A DNA stretch of 64,000 bases from positions 124,001 to 188,000 of the forward strand of contig NZ_JACHZE010000006.1 of the NCBI RefSeq assembly GCF_014193285.1. The letters run 5' to 3'. The notes under the pieces are model-generated. The model did no database searches, was not told the DNA's origin, and saw only the letters and a list, made by a program, of their open reading frames with translations. Shown one piece after another: positions 47,529 to 55,351 of the stretch (position 1 is the stretch's first letter; every line of letters begins with the position of its first letter). Made by a program: the position numbers and the translations under genes. This DNA comes from Atlantibacter sp. RC6 (lineage in GTDB: Bacteria > Pseudomonadota > Gammaproteobacteria > Enterobacterales > Enterobacteriaceae).

Positions 47529-48589
47529 GACCCCTCCGCTAAACCGAGCATCTGGCGGATAGCCGTGCGGTCACTGTTGCGCAGCGCGAAGTCATCAAAG
47601 GCGTGCTCGGCTACATGGATAATATGATCGGAGATAAATTTCGCCCCTTCCCGCGCGCCGGTTTCTCCGTTTTTCAGGCAGCACTCCCACTCCAGCGTCG
47701 CCCAGCCGGGATAATCGTACTGCGCCAGCTTGCTGAAGATGCCCTTGAAGTCCACCTGACCGTCGCCGAGCGAACGGAAGCGACCGGGACGATCGACCCA
47801 CGCCTGGTAGCCGCCGTAGACGCCGCTCTGCGCGCTGGGGGTAAATTCGGCATCCTTGACGTGAAAGGCGCGGATGCGTTCATGCCAGTAATCGATAAAG
47901 CCCAGATAATCCATCTGCTGGAGCACCATATGGCTGGGGTCAAACAGGATATTGCAGCGCGGATGATTGCCGGTCAGCTCGAGAAAGCGCCCGAACGTAG
48001 TACCGTCGTGGAGATCTTCGCCAGGATGCAGTTCATAACACAGATCCACGCCCGCCTCGTCAAAGCTGTCGAGGATCGGGGTCCAGCGCTGGGCCAGGGT
48101 GGTAAAGGCTTCGTCGATTAGCGCGACGTTGCGCGGCGGCCACGGGTAAAAATAGGGCCAGGCCAGCGCGCCAGAGAAGGTGGCGTGCGCTTTCAAACCC
48201 AACTGCTGCGAGGCTTTTGCGGCGTTTTTCAGCTGCTGCACCGCCCACTGCTGGCGTCCGGCGCGATCGTTGCGCAGCGCTTCAGGGGCAAATCCAGCGA
48301 ACGCCAGTTCATAAGCCGGATGCACCGCCACCAGTTGGCCCTGTAAGTGAGTCGACAATTCGCTGATCGCCAGACCGACATCCGCCAGTTTGCCGCGCAC
48401 TTCATCGCAGTATGTCTTGCTGGCGGCGGCCTGGTCGAGATCGAAAATATGGGGTAAATGGGTGGGGATCTGCACCGCTTTATAACCCAGCCCCGCCGCC
48501 CAGGCGGCTAAGGTTTCCAGCTTATTGAACGGCGGCGCGTCGCCGATAAACTGGGAGAGAAACAGGGATGGTCCTTTGAGCGTTTTCAC
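47525..48589 (-). CDS. TIM-barrel sugar isomerase/epimerase
   Basis: A 354-residue xylose-isomerase-like TIM-barrel enzyme (AP endonuclease 2 fold). Likely metal ligands are Glu in YELHPGE, Asp and His in FDPSHM, His in FHVKDAE and Glu in LEWECC. Relatives include 3-keto-sugar epimerases and inosose-pathway enzymes. The start is GTG 48589 with AAGGAGG upstream; GTGA overlaps the stop of the preceding dehydrogenase gene. With two Gfo/Idh enzymes it resembles oxidation-epimerisation-reduction sugar pathways such as E. coli ycjS/ycjR. Confidence 0.87.
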   Translation of the reverse strand: MKTLKGPSLFLSQFIGDAPPFNKLETLAAWAAGLGYKAVQIPTHLPHIFDLDQAAASKTYCDEVRGKLADVGLAISELSTHLQGQLVAVHPAYELAFAGFAPEALRNDRAGRQQWAVQQLKNAAKASQQLGLKAHATFSGALAWPYFYPWPPRNVALIDEAFTTLAQRWTPILDSFDEAGVDLCYELHPGEDLHDGTTFGRFLELTGNHPRCNILFDPSHMVLQQMDYLGFIDYWHERIRAFHVKDAEFTPSAQSGVYGGYQAWVDRPGRFRSLGDGQVDFKGIFSKLAQYDYPGWATLEWECCLKNGETGAREGAKFISDHIIHVAEHAFDDFALRNSDRTAIRQMLGLAEGS

Positions 48590-49674
48590 TTATAAACCTC
48601 CTTAATAAAAACCGTTCGCTGTTCGCGTACCGCGCGATCTGCCGCCAGCACTACCGCCAGGCTGTCTATCGCCTGGCGCAGATGGGTGTCCAGCGGCGCA
48701 TCGCTGGCAATCGCATGGGCAAAAAATTGTTGTTCCCGGCGGCACAATTCGTAGTGATCGGGTTCGTCATCGGTATCAATCCACTCATCGGCGTTGACGA
48801 ACGTCCCGTCAGCATCAAGTTGCGCATGATGCAAACGCAGGGATTCGGTACGGGTATGGGCCTCGACGTTCGCCGACTGCCCTTCGCCGCCCGCCTCGCG
48901 CGCCACAATAGACGCCGAGCCGTTGGGGCCAATCACGTCTTTTACAAAGAACGCGGTCTGGCTCATCATCGGCCCCCAACCCGCCTCATACCAGCCCACC
49001 GAACCGTCGCTGAAACGCACCTGGAGCTGGCCGTAGTTGTACTGCTGTTCGGGGATCTCCTCAGAAAGCCGCACGCCGATGGCGCTCACCGATTGCGGCG
49101 TGCTCTGGGTCATCTGGCACATCACGTCCAGATAGTGCACCCCGCAATCGACAATCGGCGACAGTGACTGCATCAGCGCCTTGTGGGTCTGCCAGGCCTC
49201 GCCTGCGCTCTGCTGGTTGAGGTTCATGCGCATCACCAGCGGTTTGCCCAGTGTGTGGCTGAGTTCGATAAAACGCTGCCACACCGGATGCTGGCGCAGA
49301 ATGTAGCCCACCACCACTTTTTTACCGGCGCGGGCGGCGGCACCCACCACCCTTTCAGCGCCGCTCACCGTGGTGGCGAGCGGTTTTTCGATAAACAGAT
49401 GGCACCCGGCGTTCAGCGCTTCAATAGCCAGTTGCTCATGGCTGTCCGGCCAGGTGGCGATACACACCGCGTCGGGCCGGGCGTCGCTCAGCGCCTGCGC
49501 GAGCGTGTCATACAGCGCCGGGTCGCCGGTGAGTTTTTCCCGCAGGCGCGCTTTGGACTCGCCGCGCGCCACCAGTCCGCACAGGGTGAATTCCGGCATG
49601 GCATCCAGGGCCAGCGCGTGCGCGCTACCCATGTTGCCGCATCCGACCACCACAATGCGCAGCGGTTTAGCCAT
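48586..49674 (-). CDS. Gfo/Idh/MocA oxidoreductase
   Basis: A 362-residue member of the same family as the third downstream gene but clearly distinct in sequence. The N-terminal VVGCGNMGSAHALAL binds NAD(P); IEKPLATT is the EKP motif; SPIVDCGVHYLDVM contains the catalytic Asp/His region. AGGAG precedes the ATG, which lies inside the end of the transporter gene (8-base overlap). It probably carries out the first oxidation of the imported sugar (inference). Confidence 0.88.
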   Translation of the reverse strand: MAKPLRIVVVGCGNMGSAHALALDAMPEFTLCGLVARGESKARLREKLTGDPALYDTLAQALSDARPDAVCIATWPDSHEQLAIEALNAGCHLFIEKPLATTVSGAERVVGAAARAGKKVVVGYILRQHPVWQRFIELSHTLGKPLVMRMNLNQQSAGEAWQTHKALMQSLSPIVDCGVHYLDVMCQMTQSTPQSVSAIGVRLSEEIPEQQYNYGQLQVRFSDGSVGWYEAGWGPMMSQTAFFVKDVIGPNGSASIVAREAGGEGQSANVEAHTRTESLRLHHAQLDADGTFVNADEWIDTDDEPDHYELCRREQQFFAHAIASDAPLDTHLRQAIDSLAVVLAADRAVREQRTVFIKEVYK

Positions 49675-50911
49675 GCTGTTTCTCCTCCCGGTAGTTGAAG
49701 GTGAAGAAGAAGATGGCGGAGATGATCACCGCCGCAATAGCCGGCAGCCACCAGAAGTCCTGCCACTGGGCCAGCGCTTCTGCGCCCTGGGCGGTGACGG
49801 AACGGTTGAATACCGCGCCGCTGATTTGCGAACCGATCAGCATCCCCAGGCCGTAAGTGAACAGCACCAGCAAACTTTGAGCCTGGCCTTTAACTTTGTT
49901 ACCCGCCACTTTATCGGTGTAGATAAAGCCGATGACGAAGAAGAAGTCGTAACAGACGCCGTGCAGAATGATGCCGATATAGATCATCCAGCGCGTTTCC
50001 TCATTGATGCTCAAGGCGAACATGGCGTAGCGCAGGAACCACGCCAGCATCCCGATCAGCAGCATCATTTTGATGCCGAGCGCCCGGAAGAAGAACGGGA
50101 TCAGCAGCATAAACAGCAGTTCGGACATCTGACCAAACGCCATCACCCCGCTGACGTTTTCAAAGCCAAGAGCGGAGATAAAAGGCGCGGCATAGGCGTA
50201 ATAGGCGGCCAGCGGAATGGAGATCAGCGTGGCGCAGATAATAAATACCAGAAAGTGGCGCTGTTTCAGCAGCGCGAACGCGTCGGCGCACATCAGGTCG
50301 CGCATCGACAGCGGCTTGCCGCGATCCGGCGCCGGGGTGTGCGGCAGCGTAAAGCTATAAATCCCCAGGATCACCGAGGCGACCGCCGCCAGCGTGAAGA
50401 TGCCGGTGCTGTCGGACAGCCCGGTTGCGCCAACGATCAGGCCCGCGACAATCCAGCCGATGGTGCCGAACGCGCGAACAATCGGGAAGCCCTTCTCACT
50501 GTTGCTCAGACTGTGGAACGCCACGTTGTTGCTGAGCGCGATGGTCGGCATGTAGCACAGCATATAGGCGAAGATGATCCACAATAGCCCGCTCTGGCCG
50601 CTTTCAAACAGCGTCGGCAGCCACCACAGCAGCGCCGCGCCCACCAGATGCAGGATCCCCAGCACCTTTTGCGAGGCGAAGAAGCGGTCCACCAGCATCC
50701 CCAGCAGGAACGGCGACAGAATCGAGGCGATTGGACCGGTGGAGAACGCATCACCAATCAGCGCGCCCAGGCCGTACTTCGACATGACGATCCCTAAGGT
50801 AACGTACCAGGCCCCCCAGACGAAAAACTCCAGGAACATCATAAGTGACAGACGCGGTATCACCCACTTATGGGTGGCGACCTGTGCGCCGACTGCGGAT
50901 TGAGAAGACAT
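49667..50911 (-). CDS. MFS sugar or nucleoside:H+ symporter
   Basis: A 414-residue MFS transporter with 12 helices, resembling the NupG/YegT nucleoside:H+ symporter group (RLSLMMFLEFFVWGAWYVTLG; GPIASILSPFLLGMLVDRFF). It is the first gene of the operon, so it likely imports the substrate. I start at ATG 50911 because GGAGGATGCT precedes it; the frame is open 53 codons further through the promoter region. The adjoining catabolic genes point to a glycoside or modified sugar instead of a nucleoside. Confidence 0.85.
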   Translation of the reverse strand: MSSQSAVGAQVATHKWVIPRLSLMMFLEFFVWGAWYVTLGIVMSKYGLGALIGDAFSTGPIASILSPFLLGMLVDRFFASQKVLGILHLVGAALLWWLPTLFESGQSGLLWIIFAYMLCYMPTIALSNNVAFHSLSNSEKGFPIVRAFGTIGWIVAGLIVGATGLSDSTGIFTLAAVASVILGIYSFTLPHTPAPDRGKPLSMRDLMCADAFALLKQRHFLVFIICATLISIPLAAYYAYAAPFISALGFENVSGVMAFGQMSELLFMLLIPFFFRALGIKMMLLIGMLAWFLRYAMFALSINEETRWMIYIGIILHGVCYDFFFVIGFIYTDKVAGNKVKGQAQSLLVLFTYGLGMLIGSQISGAVFNRSVTAQGAEALAQWQDFWWLPAIAAVIISAIFFFTFNYREEKQHG

Positions 50912-50951
50912 AGCATCCTCCAGAGGTAGGTTGAGGTCAGTGGAACGTCCT

Positions 50952-50965
50952 TGTAATCGATTACA
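50952..50965. promoter_or_regulatory. LacI-family operator 1
   Basis: TGTAATCGATTACA is a perfect 14-base palindrome with a central CG, the form bound by LacI-family proteins. It lies 41 bases before the transporter start. Confidence 0.8.
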
Positions 50966-50983
50966 TGTTATACTGAAGTAAAA

Positions 50984-50997
50984 TGTAATCGATTTCA
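50984..50997. promoter_or_regulatory. LacI-family operator 2
   Basis: TGTAATCGATTTCA repeats operator 1 with one mismatch, its centre 32 bases away (about three helical turns), and lies 81 bases before the lacI-type gene. The pair suggests cooperative or looping repression of both divergent promoters. Confidence 0.78.
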
Positions 50998-51078
50998 GAA
51001 AGCTTCTCCAATCTCGGGAACGGCTTTTTGGTATGATTGACGCAATTCTGCAAGGCGCTTCACAGTTCAAGGATAAGC

Positions 51079-52050
51079 ATGTCGATCGATAAAGTGGCGC
51101 GAGTCGCCGGCGTTTCTACTGCCACCGTTTCCCGGGTGCTGAACGGCAATCCCGGCGTGAAGCCCCTTACCCGCGAAAAGGTGCTGGCCGCCATCGCTAC
51201 CTGCGACTATCAACCCAACCTGCTGGCGCGCCAGCTACGCACCTCGCGCAGCAATATGCTGCTGGTGCTGGTATCAAGCATCCTGAACCCCTTCTGTGCA
51301 GGCGTGGTGCGCGGTATCGAAGAAGAAGCCGAGAAAAACGGCTATAACATCCTGCTGTGTAATTCGGAGTCGCGGCTTAACCGGGAATCGGCTTACCTGC
51401 GTTTGCTGAGCGGCAAAGTGGTAGATGGCGTGATCACCATGGACGCCATCAGCTGTTTGCCGGGCCTGACCACGCTGATTGGTGATTCGCCGTGGGTGCA
51501 GTGCGGTGAAGGCGATCCGGGGTATAACGCCTCATCGGTGACCATTGATAATGGCATGGCCGCCAAAGCGGCGGTGGATTATCTGGTTGAGCAAGGCTAT
51601 CAGCGCATCGCCATGATCAACGGGGATGTACGCTATTTGTACGCCTCCCAGCGCGAAGCGGGCTACCGTGAAGCCTGCGCAGGCCGCTGGCAACAGGTGG
51701 TGTATACCGAAAGTCTGGAGTATCAGGCCGGGTTTCAGGCGCTGGAGCAACTGCTGGCGTTGCCAGATAAACCCGATGCGGTGTTCGCGATTTCCGATTC
51801 ACTGGCGGGGGGCGCGCTGGCTTGTGCCCACCAGCGCGGCCTGAAGGTGCCGGAAGAGTTAGCCATTATCGGTTTTGACGGCATTCCCTTTGGCGAGATC
51901 ACTACCCCACCGCTGACGACAATCGCCCAGCCGATACATCAGCTGGGCGTGCGTAGCGTTCAGTTACTGCTGGAGCGCATCGATAACCCGGCGATGACGC
52001 CGGTGTACGAAATGCTTCCCTGGTCGTTGGTGCAACGTGGTTCAGCGTAA
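51079..52050 (+). CDS. LacI-family repressor of the adjacent sugar operon
   Basis: A 323-residue LacI/GalR-family regulator. The helix-turn-helix is standard (MSIDKVARVAGVSTATVSRVLNG), the hinge helix has LLARQLRT, and the periplasmic-binding-protein core ends with TTPPLTTIAQP. It starts at ATG 51079 with AAGGAT upstream; the longer frame from 51037 lacks the family start. It is divergent from the four-gene operon, with two matching operators between. The effector is probably the imported sugar. Confidence 0.9.
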   Translation: MSIDKVARVAGVSTATVSRVLNGNPGVKPLTREKVLAAIATCDYQPNLLARQLRTSRSNMLLVLVSSILNPFCAGVVRGIEEEAEKNGYNILLCNSESRLNRESAYLRLLSGKVVDGVITMDAISCLPGLTTLIGDSPWVQCGEGDPGYNASSVTIDNGMAAKAAVDYLVEQGYQRIAMINGDVRYLYASQREAGYREACAGRWQQVVYTESLEYQAGFQALEQLLALPDKPDAVFAISDSLAGGALACAHQRGLKVPEELAIIGFDGIPFGEITTPPLTTIAQPIHQLGVRSVQLLLERIDNPAMTPVYEMLPWSLVQRGSA

Positions 52051-52052
52051 GC

Positions 52053-52071
52053 GGCCCGCTACTGACGGGCC
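52053..52071. terminator. Hairpin between the LacI gene and ydeI
   Basis: GGCCCG at 52053-52058 pairs with CGGGCC at 52066-52071. It lies between convergent genes, just past the lacI-type stop, followed by GTAAAAC, so it has no good T run. Confidence 0.45.
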
Positions 52072-52079
52072 GTAAAACA

Positions 52080-52475
52080 TTATTCTTTTTGAAAGCGGTG
52101 CGCCACGATGTGCGCTGTATTGCCTTTTTTCTCCAGCGTACCGCTGATACCTATCAGCTCGTCCGGGCTGGCCTGGCGCTCTTTCGCCACCTCCGGCGGG
52201 ATCACCACTTCCACTTCTCCGGTGCGATCGCGTAACACATAGCGGTGATTATCCGACTGTTCCACCAGATTACCGCGCAGCGATACCGAAGCCCCGTCGT
52301 GCATCGCCATCGCCTGTTTTACCGTCATCGAGCGGGCATCCTCGATACCGCGATAGCCGTCGGTTTGCTCATGGGCCGGCGGCGGCGCTTTGTCCTGTTT
52401 GAGCACATCGCCCTGCTGGGCCTGTGCGCCAAAGCCCACTAACGTCAGGAACAGAATACCGTGAATCGCTTTCAT
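52080..52475 (-). CDS. ydeI: YdeI-like periplasmic OB-fold (BOF) protein
   Basis: A 131-residue exported protein of the BOF/YgiW family. Residues 1-20 form a signal peptide (VGFGAQAQ). The OB-fold domain has SVSLRGNLVEQ, YVLRDRTGEVEVVIP and GISGTLEKK. In Salmonella, YdeI contributes to polymyxin and acid resistance. The call as ydeI rests on this likeness plus ydeJ nearby, as in E. coli. I take the second of two adjacent ATGs, 6 bases after GGGAG. Confidence 0.82.
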   Translation of the reverse strand: MKAIHGILFLTLVGFGAQAQQGDVLKQDKAPPPAHEQTDGYRGIEDARSMTVKQAMAMHDGASVSLRGNLVEQSDNHRYVLRDRTGEVEVVIPPEVAKERQASPDELIGISGTLEKKGNTAHIVAHRFQKE

Positions 52476-52709
52476 CATGTTCTCCCGTCATTTTTATGTG
52501 ATACCTAAGCCTGGCATACTCTTGTTAACCCCACCGCGCCAAAGCCATCACAGGATCAATTTCAGGATTATTCTTTGCGTTATTTACCGCTGCGTTTTGC
52601 CGCGGTTCAGGCGCGATGGAATACCCGCCAAACTCTCCTACACTTATTAAGCGTTGCGTTAAATTCCATCGGGGATGAATGATTCTGTTAAAAATAAACA
52701 GGTTGAATT

Positions 52710-53213
52710 ATGGCAAAACCCGCTTCGGTGCAAAATAAGATCCCGGTCAAAGAGAGCCCTAAATGGCTGGCTTTTGAATATATCATGCAAAAGTATGGCG
52801 GCGTGGCGCTGATTATCATCGTTTGCCTGGGGCTGCTGGGGTTATTTTCTGATGGCGTGTTAAGTTCTAAACGCGTCAGCGATCCGACCCACGCATTAAG
52901 CGTCGAATATGAAAAAATAGGTCGTATTGATAGCGACATGAATATTAAAATCGAAACGGCGGCGACGGAAGAAAATGTCACGCTGGTGCTCAGCGGCGAC
53001 CTGATGGAAGCCAACGAAATCAAATCGCTTTACCCCACAGCGGAACGGATGACCAGCCACAACGGCGAGTTGGTTTTACATTATCGCGTCGGCGCGTTGT
53101 CCGGGCCTTTTGTCGTGTGGCTGGGCGTGACGCCACGTCAGATCGGCGACCATCAATATACCCTGCGGTCCGGCGACAAATCGCTGAACGTTAATCAGTT
53201 TATCCTCCCCTGA
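52710..53213 (+). CDS. Small membrane-anchored protein next to a DUF421 gene
   Basis: A 167-residue protein with one N-terminal membrane helix (about residues 29-48, GVALIIIVCLGLLGLFSDG) and a soluble domain likely outside the cytoplasm. I do not recognise the family, but the same gene type often precedes YetF/YcaP-like DUF421 genes. AGGTTGA precedes the ATG. The DUF421 gene follows after 13 bases, so the two probably work together at the membrane. Confidence 0.75.
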   Translation: MAKPASVQNKIPVKESPKWLAFEYIMQKYGGVALIIIVCLGLLGLFSDGVLSSKRVSDPTHALSVEYEKIGRIDSDMNIKIETAATEENVTLVLSGDLMEANEIKSLYPTAERMTSHNGELVLHYRVGALSGPFVVWLGVTPRQIGDHQYTLRSGDKSLNVNQFILP

Positions 53214-53226
53214 CGAGGCACCCGCT

Positions 53227-53670
53227 ATGGAAACGGTACTGAGAGCGGTCAGCGTTTATATTGTGCTGGTGATCGTGTTTAAAATCGCCGGTCGCCGCAC
53301 CCTGCTGCAAATGACCAATTTCGATCTGATTTTAATTTTGATTATCAGCGAAGCCACTCAGCAGGCGTTATTGGGCAACGATTTTTCGGTGGTTGGCGCG
53401 TCGCTGACCATCATTACCCTTATTTGTGCGGATATTATTTTTGGCATTCTGAAAAAATACGTACCGGGTGTTGATAATATGATTGATGGCGTTCCGGTTA
53501 TATTAGTGGCCGACGGCATCCCCAATCAGAAAAAACTGAAAATGACCGATATCAGCGTGGATGACGTGATGGTGGCAGCGCGTTGCAATCAGGGAATAAT
53601 CGATATCAAAGATATTAAGTTTGCTATTCTTGAAAAGAATGGCCAGATATCGATTATCCCTTATCAATAA
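53227..53670 (+). CDS. DUF421 membrane protein (YetF/YcaP-like)
   Basis: A 147-residue DUF421 protein. Three membrane helices occupy residues 1-80 with the family motif RVGRRTLLQMTNFDLILILIISE in variant form (KIAGRRTLLQMTNFDLI), followed by the cytoplasmic YetF C-terminal beta domain (DGVPVILVADGIPN, ILEKNGQISIIP). The family is widespread and of unknown function. It sits between its likely partner and ydeJ on the same strand. Confidence 0.87.
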   Translation: METVLRAVSVYIVLVIVFKIAGRRTLLQMTNFDLILILIISEATQQALLGNDFSVVGASLTIITLICADIIFGILKKYVPGVDNMIDGVPVILVADGIPNQKKLKMTDISVDDVMVAARCNQGIIDIKDIKFAILEKNGQISIIPYQ

Positions 53671-53685
53671 AACAGAGTGTCTACT

Positions 53686-54183
53686 ATGGATCAGGAACAA
53701 TTAATTCAACAAGCTGACGAACTGGGAAAATTATTTATTGCCAAAAAACTGCGCCTGACCACGGCAGAGTCCTGTACCGGCGGGCAGTTGGCGGTGGCGC
53801 TGTGCGCAGCGGAAAATACCCCGGATTTTTATAGCTGCGGTTTTATTACTTTCAACGACGAGGCCAAAAGTACCCTGGTGAACGTCAGGCCGGAAACTCT
53901 CGCCCGCTACACCGCCGTGAGCCAGCAGACGGTGGAAGAGATGGTGGCCGGCGCCCTTGCGCGATCGGGGGAAGATATCGGTGTTGCGATCAGCGGCTAC
54001 GCCGGGCCGGATGGCGGTCCCGACGGCACGCCCGCCGGGACGGTGTGGTTCGCATGGGGCCATGCCGATAACATTAAAACGGCGGTAAAACGTTTTGAGG
54101 GCGACAGCGTTGAGGTGCTACAGCAGGCGGTGGTTTACGCCCTCTCCATGCTGAAAGAGTATGTCACCCATAGCGCAAACTAA
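53686..54183 (+). CDS. ydeJ: YdeJ, CinA-C/PncC-family amidase-like protein
   Basis: A 165-residue stand-alone CinA C-terminal domain. PncC-type members deamidate nicotinamide mononucleotide; E. coli YdeJ lacks demonstrated activity. The active-site region is present (TAESCTGGQLA, GITGP equivalent AISGYAGPDGG, and GTVWFAW). I start at ATG 53686; a GTG three codons earlier has an equally weak ribosome binding site. In E. coli ydeJ lies beside ydeI; here the two flank the DUF421 pair. Confidence 0.87.
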   Translation: MDQEQLIQQADELGKLFIAKKLRLTTAESCTGGQLAVALCAAENTPDFYSCGFITFNDEAKSTLVNVRPETLARYTAVSQQTVEEMVAGALARSGEDIGVAISGYAGPDGGPDGTPAGTVWFAWGHADNIKTAVKRFEGDSVEVLQQAVVYALSMLKEYVTHSAN

Positions 54184-54218
54184 GTGGAAACACCGGGACA
54201 GGTTCCCGGTGCGTACTC

Positions 54219-55148
54219 TCAGGCAACTTTCTGCGCCTGCTCGACCGGGCTGACCAATGTGCGGCTGCGCGAGCCATCCACCGCCACCGCACGCTCTCCT
54301 TCCACCGTAACGCGCCGCACCAGCCGCGGCTGATTGCCATAGTCATTTACCGCGTAATGCTGGGTGGTGCGGTTATCCCAAATCGCCACATCGTCCTGCT
54401 GCCACTGCCAGCGCACGGTGTTTTCCAGCCGGGTGATGCGGTTTTGCAGCAGCTCGAAAATCTTCGCCGATTCCTTACTGCTAAAGCCCACCAGCCGCTT
54501 AAAGAAATGCCCCAGCAGCAGCGCCCTTTCGCCAGAAACCGGATGCACATGCACCAACGGATGCTCCGCTTCCCAGACCGAGGAGACAAACACCTTTTGG
54601 TGATGCTCCAGCCGGTGGGCCTCGGTTACGGTGCGATCCGCGCCATAATCATAGTCGTTGCTGTGCACCGCCCGCAGCGACTCGGCAAAGCGTTTGAGCG
54701 CTTCCGGCAACTGTTCATAGGCCGCTGCGGTATTGGCCCATACCGTATCGCCGCCGTACGCCGGAATGGTCACGCCACGTAAGATGGAAATTTTCGGAAA
54801 GGCGTCAACAAAGGTGACATCGGTATGCCACGAGTCGGCTCGCCCGCCGCCTTTTGAGGCATCCAGCTCAAACAGTTTGCTGCTGCCGGGCGCGGGTACC
54901 GTAGGATGAGGCACGATCTTGCCGAACCGCGCGCCGAACGCCTGATGGGTTTCATCCGTCAGATGCTGCTGCTGGCGAAAAAACAGCACTTTATAGGTGA
55001 TTAACGCCGCTTCAATTTGGGCGAACAACGCATCATCCAGATCGGGGGATAAACGCACGCCCCGGACTTCAGCGCCAATGTTTCCCGCTACCGGGTAAAT
55101 GTCTAATAATGAAAACTCGTGACCGAAAGCGTTTACCGACGTACTCAT
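54219..55148 (-). CDS. TauD/AtsK-type 2-oxoglutarate-dependent dioxygenase
   Basis: A 309-residue Fe(II)/2-oxoglutarate dioxygenase. The iron triad is H and D in SWHTDVTF and a distal His in the C-terminal part (TTQHYAVNDY), and the 2OG Arg follows (RLVRRVT). It resembles alkylsulfatase AtsK and TauD, which free sulfite or sulfate from organosulfur compounds. No sulfonate ABC transporter is adjacent, so the substrate is uncertain. I start at ATG 55148 with GAGGAAC upstream. Confidence 0.88.
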   Translation of the reverse strand: MSTSVNAFGHEFSLLDIYPVAGNIGAEVRGVRLSPDLDDALFAQIEAALITYKVLFFRQQQHLTDETHQAFGARFGKIVPHPTVPAPGSSKLFELDASKGGGRADSWHTDVTFVDAFPKISILRGVTIPAYGGDTVWANTAAAYEQLPEALKRFAESLRAVHSNDYDYGADRTVTEAHRLEHHQKVFVSSVWEAEHPLVHVHPVSGERALLLGHFFKRLVGFSSKESAKIFELLQNRITRLENTVRWQWQQDDVAIWDNRTTQHYAVNDYGNQPRLVRRVTVEGERAVAVDGSRSRTLVSPVEQAQKVA

Positions 55149-55351
55149 GGGATGTTCCTCAATAGTGAGCGGAAACATCACCTTAAAGAGCGCGACGGGC
55201 GGACCAAACTAATTTATCCGCATGTCGATTGCCAGATTGCGCAAATAGCTGCGCCTCACCCCGGTGTACTGAGGCCACAATTTCGCATATCAAACCCGGC
55301 GAATGGCCCAGAATTTCTTATTCTTAAAGACTCTGGGTGCAGGAGCGCATT

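Noticed and set aside
49370-50587. A 405-codon plus-strand frame over the MFS and Gfo/Idh genes
   Set aside because: Runs antisense across two well-supported genes and has low-complexity Asp/Gln/Arg composition.
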